DNA from: DATHTC01 sp035456465
GTDB lineage: Bacteria > Actinomycetota > Thermoleophilia > Gaiellales > Gaiellaceae
Length of the DNA stretch: 21,178 nt
NCBI GenBank assembly: GCA_035456465.1
Contig: DATIDD010000086.1
Location: 1 to 21,178, forward strand
Direction of reading: 5' to 3'
A program made the position numbers and the translations under genes. The notes under the pieces are model-generated. The model had not been told where the DNA came from. It searched no databases and saw only the letters and a list, made by a program, of their open reading frames with translations. Shown piece after piece: positions 15,184 to 21,178 of the stretch. How positions within the stretch are numbered: the stretch's first letter is position 1; the number at the start of each line of letters is the position of its first letter.

Positions 15184-15644
15184 GGCGCGCCGCGCCGGTG
15201 CTCGCCGCGCTGGCGGCGGTCGCGGCCGTCGTCTTCCCGTACCTCGCGCTGGGCGGCGCCTCCTACGAGCCGACGCCGGTCGCCGACCCGTGCCGGACGC
15301 GCGAGTGGCGCAACCCGGGCGACGTGCAACGGGTGCTCGAGCAGGTCGTGCTCTCCGCGCTGGACGGGGCCGCGTGCCGGCTCGGCGCGTCGCGCGAGGA
15401 GCTCCTGCTCGCGCTCGAGGACGAGGCCTCGCTCGACGCGTTCGCGGCCGAGCACGGCGTCTCCGCCGCCGACGCGGAGCGCGCGGTGCGCGACGGCCTC
15501 GTCCGCGCGGTCGACGACGCCGAGGAGGCGGGTGCCCTCTCCGGCACGGTCGCGGCGCTCGTCCGCAGCGCGGTCGGGCGGATCCCGCCCCGGCTCGTGC
15601 TCGACCTGCTGGAGCAGCTCCGCGCGCTCGCGGGCGTGCTCTGA
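15180..15644 (+). CDS. Small signal-anchored/secreted hypothetical protein, putative MFS partner
   Basis: The 154-aa protein begins VRRAAPVLAALAAVAAVVFPYLALGG, one strongly hydrophobic segment (about 5-26) that is a signal peptide or anchor. The outer part holds two cysteines (DPCRTREW and GAACRLG) that could form a disulfide, then a helical region (SREELLLALEDEASLDAFAAEHGVSAADAERAV ...) ending in LLEQLRALAGVL. I do not recognise a named family. GTG at 15180 overlaps the exporter stop by GTGA, so the two are probably made together. The helical outer part could contact the long polar loop of the exporter; that is inference only. It is the last gene before a strong hairpin. Confidence 0.75.
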   Translation: MRRAAPVLAALAAVAAVVFPYLALGGASYEPTPVADPCRTREWRNPGDVQRVLEQVVLSALDGAACRLGASREELLLALEDEASLDAFAAEHGVSAADAERAVRDGLVRAVDDAEEAGALSGTVAALVRSAVGRIPPRLVLDLLEQLRALAGVL

Positions 15645-15693
15645 GGACGACCGTGAGGGCCGTGCCCGGTGGTGGAGCGTCTCGTGCAGTCAC

Positions 15694-15724
15694 CCCGGCC
15701 GGCCCATCGATCGGGCCGGCCGGG
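15694..15724. terminator. Bidirectional terminator-like hairpin between convergent genes
   Basis: CCCGGCCGGCCC (15694-15705) and GGGCCGGCCGGG (15713-15724) are perfect 12-base arms around a seven-base loop ATCGATC. The hairpin lies 50 bp after the stop of the small secreted-protein gene and 19 bp after the convergent beta-helix gene. No U-tract follows on either strand, as is common in high-GC actinobacteria. Confidence 0.75.
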
Positions 15725-15742
15725 CTCACCTCGACGCGTCGG

Positions 15743-17599
15743 TCACGGGTAGTCGACGATGTAGACGGGCGCGCCGATGTTGGTGGTGTCGGCCGGGCCG
15801 CCGACGCCGTTGACCACGTGGTCGATCGTGCCGGCGCTGAGGTTGACCGTCATCACGTGATGCAGCCGGACACCCGGGGTCTCGGGGACCTCGAAGCCGT
15901 TCTCGGTGTGGATGGACGGGTTGTTCCGGTTGAAGACGTAGACGCCGCCGCCGACGAGCCTGTGCGTCGTCACCTGGTCTCCGACCTTGTAGCCGGCCCA
16001 GCCCTCGACCCCGTCATGCATCCAGTCCGCCTGGGTCGGCGGATCGTAGGGCAGCTCGTTCTGGTACAGGATCGTGACGCCGTTCTGCCCGTTCCAGATG
16101 GTGTTGTACTGCTGGAAGTGCTCGACGAACAGGCCGGTCGCCGTCACGTCGTCGCCGTTCACGACGACGCCGTTGCGGCCGAGGTTGGTGTTCCAGCGCT
16201 CGGTGTCGGTCAAGCCCTCGACGCCGTGGTCGGCACGCCACACCCACGTGTGGTCGATCAGGACGTCGTCGCTGTTGACCTCGAGCGCGACGTCGGCCCT
16301 GCCGACGTGCGGCCCGCCGACGCGGAAGTACACGTCCGAGAGCGTGGTCGGATTGGACGGGTCACTCTTGGAGTTGGCCTTGGGCTTCTTGCCGACCTGG
16401 AGCAGGACCGGCGACTCGACGGTGCCCGCGTCGATCGTGACGCCCGCAATGACGACACCGGGGACGTCGGCGACCGTGAGCGGGACGGCGCCGTCGACCG
16501 CGGTGAGGGTCGCATGCCCCAGGCCGAGGACGACCGTGTCGGGGCGTCTCACCGAGATGCTCTTGTCGACGTCGTAGACGCCCGGCGTCAACAGCAGGTT
16601 CATCCCGCGGGCGAGCTGGCTGTTGATCCACTGCACCGAGTCGGAGGGCTTCGCGACGAAGAACTCGCTGAGCGGGATCGTGCGCCCCGCGGTCATGCCG
16701 CCGGCCCACGAGATCCCGCGCGTGTCGGTCCGCGCCGCAGGCACGCGGACGTCGTAGTTCCCCTCCGCGTCGAGGAACAGGTACGGCTTCTCGCGGCTGA
16801 CGGGCGTCGTCTCGAGGGTCGTGTACGGCGGGCTCGGGAAGGTCGCGTCCGACGGCGCGCCCTCGACTCCCGCGAAGACCTGGTTCCACACCCCGTTCGA
16901 CCAGCCGCCGATCCGGCTGTTGCGGATGAGCCACTGCTGCTGCGATCCGTTGATGACGAACGGCAGGCTCGAGTCGGCTATGAAGCCGCCGCTCGCGAAC
17001 TGCGGCCCCGCCGTGCAGTAGTCCATGAGCGAGAGGTTGCCGCCGCCGATGTTCAGCCGACGCATCGACACGGCCTGGGACACCGCCCAGAAGTTCGCGG
17101 AGGCGCGGCACCCGTCCTGGCCGAGAGCGTTGATGTTCAGCGAGAGGTTGGACAGCGTGCGCCAGAAGTTGACCAGGGCGACGCAGTTGCTCGTCCCGCC
17201 GCCCTCGAGGCAGCGGTTGTAGACCTCGATCTTGCCGTTGATCGTCACGTCGGTCGGGGACGCACCCAGGCCGGCGATCTCGGTGTAGTAGCCCACCTTC
17301 AGCTGCAGCGGCTCGGTGGCTGTGCCGTAGACGCCCGGCTCGAACAGGAGCGCATAGCGGTTCGCGCCCATCTCGTCGTCGACCTGCCGGGCGTGGATCG
17401 CGTCGAGGGTGGCCTGGATCTCGCCGACCGGCATGCTCGGGTCGAACACGGTGACGTTCGGGCCGAGGCTCGGCGGGCTCTGGGCCGACACGTCGCCCAG
17501 GGGAGCGGCGGTCGCGCTGGATCCGGCGCCGGCCGCGCTCAGCGCGAAGACCAGGAGCAGGGCGAGAGACGCAATCCTTGTCGATCGGTCGTTCCGCAT
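15743..17599 (-). CDS. Secreted right-handed beta-helix protein of unknown activity
   Basis: The 618-aa exported protein has a Sec signal peptide (MRNDRSTRIASLALLLVFAL, cleavage likely after ATA near residue 31). The mature part has two pectate-lyase-3-like openings: IQATLDAIHARQVDDEMG...YALLFEPGVY (about 62-91) and VQWINSQLARGMNLLLTPGVYDVDKSISV (about 324-352). Each is followed by repeating short strands with GLG and VAGV turns, as in beta-helix carbohydrate enzymes such as GH55. Paired cysteines (NRCLEGGGTSNC, DGCRAS, DYC) probably form disulfides. I recall actinobacterial relatives labelled adenylyl cyclase or coagulation factor 5/8 protein; no cyclase domain is visible, so those labels look wrong. 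GAGGAGG precedes ATG 17599 at good spacing. It is divergent from the propeller gene. Confidence 0.85.
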   Translation of the reverse strand: MRNDRSTRIASLALLLVFALSAAGAGSSATAAPLGDVSAQSPPSLGPNVTVFDPSMPVGEIQATLDAIHARQVDDEMGANRYALLFEPGVYGTATEPLQLKVGYYTEIAGLGASPTDVTINGKIEVYNRCLEGGGTSNCVALVNFWRTLSNLSLNINALGQDGCRASANFWAVSQAVSMRRLNIGGGNLSLMDYCTAGPQFASGGFIADSSLPFVINGSQQQWLIRNSRIGGWSNGVWNQVFAGVEGAPSDATFPSPPYTTLETTPVSREKPYLFLDAEGNYDVRVPAARTDTRGISWAGGMTAGRTIPLSEFFVAKPSDSVQWINSQLARGMNLLLTPGVYDVDKSISVRRPDTVVLGLGHATLTAVDGAVPLTVADVPGVVIAGVTIDAGTVESPVLLQVGKKPKANSKSDPSNPTTLSDVYFRVGGPHVGRADVALEVNSDDVLIDHTWVWRADHGVEGLTDTERWNTNLGRNGVVVNGDDVTATGLFVEHFQQYNTIWNGQNGVTILYQNELPYDPPTQADWMHDGVEGWAGYKVGDQVTTHRLVGGGVYVFNRNNPSIHTENGFEVPETPGVRLHHVMTVNLSAGTIDHVVNGVGGPADTTNIGAPVYIVDYP

Positions 17600-17673
17600 G
17601 GATCCTCCTCGTTCCTCAGTCGGGCGCCGCCGCAGCGGTGACCAACCCCGATCGAGGCCAGCCCCGTGATACG

Positions 17674-17691
17674 CGGAACGTAACCGTTCCG
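17674..17691. promoter_or_regulatory. Operator-like dyad between two divergent secreted-protein genes
   Basis: CGGAACG (17674-17680), spacer TAAC and CGTTCCG (17685-17691) form a perfect seven-base dyad, AT-richer than its surroundings. It lies 75 bp before the beta-helix gene and 110 bp before the propeller gene. On the minus strand a TATCAC box (17671-17666) directly follows it, so a bound repressor could block the beta-helix promoter. Confidence 0.45.
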
Positions 17692-17800
17692 ATCCCGCAG
17701 CGCCGCGCTCGAGCGCGACTCGTCGTGAGCAAGGGACGGAAACCGGGCACCTCCCCCGGGCCGTACCATCAGCGACACCTATCTCTCAGGGGAGGGACCA

Positions 17801-19402
17801 ATGCTGCGACATGTCCTCCACCTCACCGGTGGCGCGGCGATCGCGCTCTTCCTCGCGTCGGCGGTCGCCGCCGCGACGGCGGGAACGGATGTCCGCGTCT
17901 CCACGCACGACCTGATCACGACCGACGCGTACGCGTCGAGCGTGGGCGGGCCACCGGACGTGCTGCAACAGAACGAGCCGCACCTCGCCATCCACCCCAC
18001 CAACCCGAATCTCCTCGCCGTCGGGATGAACGACGTGCGGACGGTGGGCGTCTCCGACGACGCCTGGCAGGGCCTCGCCGTCTCGAGCGACGGCGGGGCG
18101 ACCTACACGGAGTCGTTGCTCCCCGGCTATCCGGGCGACACCTCCGCGGCGGGGCTGGCATCGCCGATCCGCGGCAACGCGGCAGCGTCCGACCCGTGGC
18201 TCGGGTTCGACCGGTTCGGCAACCTGTTCTTCGCCTTCATCGCGTTCCAGCGGACACCGCCGGGACGGCCCGCGAGCACGACGGCGAACGCGCTCGCGGT
18301 CGCGAAGTACACCGTCGACCCGGCGACCGGTGCGATCGCGTACGCGAAGACGGTCGTGGCCGAGCGGGGCACCGTCGGCCTCGGTCAGCAGGAGGACAAG
18401 GAGGCGCTCGCCGTCGACACCGGCCTCGCCTCGCCGTTCAACGGCCGTGTGTACGTCTGCTGGGCTCGCTTCACCGGCAGTCAGAACCACCTCACCGTCG
18501 TCGCCTCGAGCGACCACGGCGAGACCTGGCAGACGGCCCGCTTCCTCGGCCCGCAGGACGACCTCAACAACATGCAGGGGTGCAACCTCGCCGTCGAGCC
18601 CGACGGCGACGTCTTCGTCGGCTACCGCACGTTCGACAACAACCCCGGCGTCTCGAACCCGAACGACAGCGCGATCTTCGTCGCCCGGTCGAGCGACGGC
18701 GGCGCGACGTTCGCCGCGCCGGCGATGGTGTCGCGGTTCGTCGACTACCGCCAGAACGCGACCCGGACGCCGCCCGTGTTCCGGACGTTCTCCGACGTCT
18801 CGATGGCGGCGGACTCGAACGGGGTCTACGTCGCGTGGCAGGGGCGGAACGGGGCCGAGGGCAGCGACGTCTTCGTCAGCCGATCGAGGACGAACGGCAG
18901 CTCGTGGGAGACACCGGTCGTTCCGAACGCGCCCGGTCGCGCCCACCAGCTGATGCCGGCGCTCGCTGCGGCGGGCGGCACGCTGTCCGCGGTCTGGTAC
19001 GACAGCCGCTCCGAGCCGGCGTTCACCGCGGCCGGCCCCGTCACCGGTCAGTGCCCGCCCGGCGCGACCAACCAGGCCGGATGCACCGGGATGGACGTCT
19101 TCTACGACCAGGCGAGCACGACCGCGGCGGGCCCGCTCGTGTTCGGAACCGACCTCCGCCTCACCGACCAGTCGTTCAACCCGAATACCTACGGATCGAT
19201 CAAGGCGATCACGCCGTTCATCGGCGACTACATCGCGGTCGCGGCCACCGCGACCACCGCATACGCCGTCTGGACCGACAACCACGACGTGAACCCGACC
19301 CTCAATGCCCAGGAGGACGCCGACGCGACGACCGACCCGCCGGCGCTCGTCAACGCGCGCTCGCGCGACGCCAACATCTACTTCGACCGCATCGCGAAGT
19401 AG
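17801..19402 (+). CDS. Secreted sialidase-like beta-propeller protein with Asp boxes
   Basis: The 533-aa protein has a signal peptide (MLRHVLHLTGGAAIALFLAS, cleavage near residue 27). Its mature part carries three clear Asp boxes S-x-D-x-G-x-T-aromatic (95-102 SSDGGATY, 236-243 SSDHGETW, 297-304 SSDGGATF) and one degenerate copy (362-369 SRTNGSSW), marking blades of a sialidase-type propeller. WYDSR and DVFV/FVGY strands support this. The conserved Arg triad of true sialidases cannot be assigned by eye, so hydrolase activity is uncertain; it may be a carbohydrate-binding or structural propeller. GGGGAGGG lies a few bases before ATG 17801, and TACCAT (17764-17769) is a possible -10. A palindrome follows 25 bp after the stop. 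Confidence 0.85.
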   Translation: MLRHVLHLTGGAAIALFLASAVAAATAGTDVRVSTHDLITTDAYASSVGGPPDVLQQNEPHLAIHPTNPNLLAVGMNDVRTVGVSDDAWQGLAVSSDGGATYTESLLPGYPGDTSAAGLASPIRGNAAASDPWLGFDRFGNLFFAFIAFQRTPPGRPASTTANALAVAKYTVDPATGAIAYAKTVVAERGTVGLGQQEDKEALAVDTGLASPFNGRVYVCWARFTGSQNHLTVVASSDHGETWQTARFLGPQDDLNNMQGCNLAVEPDGDVFVGYRTFDNNPGVSNPNDSAIFVARSSDGGATFAAPAMVSRFVDYRQNATRTPPVFRTFSDVSMAADSNGVYVAWQGRNGAEGSDVFVSRSRTNGSSWETPVVPNAPGRAHQLMPALAAAGGTLSAVWYDSRSEPAFTAAGPVTGQCPPGATNQAGCTGMDVFYDQASTTAAGPLVFGTDLRLTDQSFNPNTYGSIKAITPFIGDYIAVAATATTAYAVWTDNHDVNPTLNAQEDADATTDPPALVNARSRDANIYFDRIAK

Positions 19403-19426
19403 CCGCGCCGAGGGCGCCCCTCTGAC

Positions 19427-19458
19427 CGACGAGCGCCGGGCCGGCCCGGCGCTCGTCG
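19427..19458. terminator. Perfect 32-bp palindrome after the propeller gene
   Basis: Arms CGACGAGCGCCGGGCC and GGCCCGGCGCTCGTCG meet without a spacer, giving a long GC hairpin (practical loop four bases). It is 25 bp after the stop of the propeller gene. A U-less terminator is the simplest reading; a binding site for a dimeric protein is possible. Confidence 0.65.
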
Positions 19459-19836
19459 CGTTGGCGGCAGCCCTTCCAGTCGGGGACTCCAGCCGCGGCC
19501 GGACCGCGCGGGGGTACCCCGTCGCGAGACGACGACCAGCCGGCGCAGCGAGGATGCCGGCCGCGCTTCACGGCGGCCCGCGTCGGCGCCGGGTGCGACA
19601 CGCGGAGAAGCGAGCCGGGCGCGCGCCGCAGGGTGCGGCCTCCCAAGCCGCGCGTGCCGTCCCTGGAGGGGCGGAAGATCCCGGCTCGCCTCGAAATCGT
19701 ATCGCGCCGAATGCATGCCGAGGGGTGCCGGTTCGGCTGGGCCACCGTTGCACGAGGCTGGAAGGCGGACCCACGTGGGAGACAGCAGCCATTCAGACCG
19801 AGCCGAGAACCTAGCCCTGGTTCTTGCGCGGATGGC
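19459..19836. other. Apparently non-coding stretch between convergent genes
   Basis: I see no frame on either strand with recognisable protein features, a good ribosome site or actinobacterial third-base bias. No tRNA T-loop or riboswitch core was found. A GGGGTACCCC palindrome lies at 19511-19520 and a small hairpin at 19806-19824. GC content falls noticeably from about 19680 on, marking a compositional border before the second two-component pair. It may hold decayed sequence. Confidence 0.5.
19806..19824 (-). terminator. Weak hairpin after the second response-regulator gene
   Basis: AGAACC (19806-19811) and GGTTCT (19819-19824) pair around a seven-base loop, 13 bases beyond the stop of the leftward regulator gene. 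The stem is short and no U-tract follows, so the call is weak. Confidence 0.3.
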
Positions 19837-20559
19837 TCAATCGAGGACGTCGTGATGTGCGGCCGGCTGCTGTGAGATCCCTGCGTCCTCCTTCCGGCCG
19901 GACCGCAGTGCGTCCGCCTCGAAGAGGCCCGTCTGGTACGCGAGCACAACTGCCTGCACGCGGTCTCGAAGCTTGAGCTTCTGAAGAATGTGAGTGACGT
20001 GGGTCTTGACGGTGGCCTCGCCGATGTAGAGCTCGTCTGCAATCTCCGCGTTCGAGAGGCCGCTGACCATCAGACGAAAGACGTCTCGTTCACGCTCACT
20101 GAGCTCCTCGAATTCAGCCGGAGGATCCGGATGTGGCGTGCGGACGAACTTCTTGATGACGCGTGTCGTGACTGCCGGCGAGAGGAGCGCCTCGCCACTT
20201 GCGACCGTACGGATCGCGGCGATCAGCTGTTCGGGTGAGTCGTCCTTGAGGACGAACCCGCTCGCGCCCGCCCTCAACGCCTTGAAGACGTATTCGTCGA
20301 GGTCGAACGTCGTAAGAATCAGAATCCGAGCGGCGCTGTTGGCGGCCAGGATACGTTCGGTCGCCTGCAAACCGTCCAGCTCCGGCATGCGGATGTCCAT
20401 CAGGACGACGGAGGGATTGAACCGGGCGGCTTTCTGCACGGCCTCGAGCCCGTTGCTCGCCTCGGCGACCACTTCGATGTCCTCCTCGCGTCCGAGCAGG
20501 ACGCGAAAGCCGGCCCGAACCATGGACTGGTCGTCGGCGACGAGGACACGGATCGTCAT
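19837..20559 (-). CDS. NarL/LiaR-family response regulator (second system)
   Basis: The 240-aa regulator has a complete receiver (Asp9-Asp10, phosphoacceptor Asp55 in VVLMDIRMPELDG, Thr83, Lys105 in GFVLKDD) and a LuxR HTH (LSERERDVFRLMVSGLSN ... EATVKTHVTHILQKLKL, about 153-207). It clearly belongs to the same subfamily as the regulator at 12392-13105, sharing VRAG, RMP-LDG, ILTTF and the HTH pattern, but its codons are far less GC-biased. A 30-residue polar tail ends QQPAAHHDVLD. ATG at 20559 overlaps the kinase stop as ATGA, so it is the second gene of the pair. Targets are not evident; its own upstream region lies outside the window. Confidence 0.95.
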   Translation of the reverse strand: MTIRVLVADDQSMVRAGFRVLLGREEDIEVVAEASNGLEAVQKAARFNPSVVLMDIRMPELDGLQATERILAANSAARILILTTFDLDEYVFKALRAGASGFVLKDDSPEQLIAAIRTVASGEALLSPAVTTRVIKKFVRTPHPDPPAEFEELSERERDVFRLMVSGLSNAEIADELYIGEATVKTHVTHILQKLKLRDRVQAVVLAYQTGLFEADALRSGRKEDAGISQQPAAHHDVLD

Positions 20560-21178
20560 CTTCCGTCCTCGGCGAACGGGAGGCGTGTGGTGAGGACGAA
20601 GCCGCCGTCGACGGCGGTTCCCGCGGTCATCCTGCCGCCGTAGATCATGACGCGCTCGCGGATGCCGATGAGCCCGTGCCCAAGACCGCCGTTGGTCGTG
20701 CTGCCCTGGCCGTTGTCACGTACCTCGATCTCGAGCTCGTCCGGCCGATAGCGGACGGTGACGTCTGCGTCGCTGGCATGCGCGTGCTTGAGAGCATTCG
20801 TCAGGCCTTCCTGAACGATGCGGTACGCAGAGAGGTCGATCCCTCTGGGAAGCGGGAAAGGCGTCCCGTCGACGTGTAACTCGACAGGCAGACCGGCGCG
20901 GCTGACTTCGTCGAGCAACGAATCGAGGCCGTCGAGGCCAGGCTGGGGCGAGAGTTCAGCTTCGTCCCCTTCGCAGCGCATGGCAGCGAGCAGACGGCGC
21001 ATCTCGGCAAGCGCAGTCCGACCGGCCCGCTCGACGCCACTGAGTAGATCGTGGTCCTCGGATGCAGCAGTGAGGTTGTGCCTGACGGTACCGACCTGGA
21101 GGACCATGACGCTGACGGCGTGAGCGACGACGTCGTGAAGCTCGCGGGCGATTCGCACACGCTCCTCCGCCACCGCGA
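20556..21178 (-). CDS. Sensor histidine kinase (HisKA_3), N-terminus cut by window edge
   Basis: About 207 residues of the catalytic half are visible. The dimerisation box is EERVRIARELHDVVAHAVSVM with the phospho-His in ELHDVV. An HATPase_c domain follows with N-box YRIVQEGLTNALKHAH, a full G1 box VRDNGQG (unlike the kinase at 11181, which lacks it) and GHGLIGIRERV. It ends TTRLPFAEDGR. The sensor part and start codon are beyond the right edge; an in-frame GTG at 21173 is very unlikely to be the start because it lies right at the dimerisation box. It partners the overlapping regulator. Like that gene it has lower-GC codons than most of the window. Confidence 0.93.
   Translation of the reverse strand, partial: AVAEERVRIARELHDVVAHAVSVMVLQVGTVRHNLTAASEDHDLLSGVERAGRTALAEMRRLLAAMRCEGDEAELSPQPGLDGLDSLLDEVSRAGLPVELHVDGTPFPLPRGIDLSAYRIVQEGLTNALKHAHASDADVTVRYRPDELEIEVRDNGQGSTTNGGLGHGLIGIRERVMIYGGRMTAGTAVDGGFVLTTRLPFAEDGR

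Noticed and set aside
14798..17641. Long plus-strand frame antisense to the beta-helix gene
   Set aside because: Composition typical of a reverse-complement shadow. The minus strand has a signal peptide, ribosome site and conserved-looking protein.
19511..19520. GGGGTACCCC palindrome
   Set aside because: Ten bases only and flanks do not pair; expected by chance in such DNA.
19305..19814. Open frame of about 170 codons after the propeller gene
   Set aside because: It starts inside the propeller gene, is Arg/Pro-rich and crosses the 32-bp palindrome; no domain seen.
19459..19836. tRNA gene or small RNA in the gap
   Set aside because: A GGTTCG-like string near 19728 lacks the cloverleaf arms and an acceptor stem.

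Overview
The window is very GC-rich (by eye well above 70 %), with GTG/TTG starts, dense back-to-back genes, four-base ATGA/GTGA overlaps and several TANNNT -10-like boxes just upstream of start codons. This fits a soil or environmental Actinomycetota, perhaps a deep-branching class such as Thermoleophilia. That placement is inferred from style and gene families, not from a marker gene. No rRNA, tRNA, CRISPR array, transposase or phage gene was seen.

Region 1 (1-5164) is a stress and carbohydrate block. A tandem universal stress protein (cut by the left edge) is coupled by an ATGA overlap to a HAD-phosphatase/GH65 phosphorylase fusion that resembles mycobacterial OtsB1. A divergent 88-aa protein follows, then a single-domain UspA protein and an isolated undecaprenyl-phosphate sugar-1-phosphate transferase. 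A 19-codon ORF with a good ribosome site lies in the gap between the last two.

Region 2 (5258-8970) holds a small conserved-looking protein, a LuxR-type regulator whose receiver domain has lost the phosphoacceptor Asp, an MGT-type GT1 glycosyltransferase, and a divergent FAD-linked oxidase of the berberine-bridge type. The last two look like small-molecule tailoring enzymes.

Region 3 (9001-15644) is the most coherent module. A leftward operon (SHOCT membrane protein, ABC ATPase, ABC-2 permease) is divergent from a rightward tight series: LiaS/DesK-type histidine kinase, NarL-type regulator, GNAT acetyltransferase, DHA2-like MFS exporter and a small secreted or anchored protein. Three evenly spaced GC dyads lie in the shared promoter region. 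A plausible reading is a sensor-controlled export/resistance locus for a membrane-active compound. A strong bidirectional hairpin closes it.

Region 4 (15743-19402) has two divergent secreted proteins: a right-handed beta-helix protein of unknown activity, and a sialidase-like beta-propeller with Asp boxes. An 18-bp operator-like dyad lies between them, and a perfect 32-bp palindrome follows the propeller gene.

Region 5 (19459-21178) is about 380 bp of apparent non-coding DNA and then a second leftward HK-RR pair. The kinase is cut by the right edge. The pair has visibly less GC-biased codons than the rest, suggesting a different origin.
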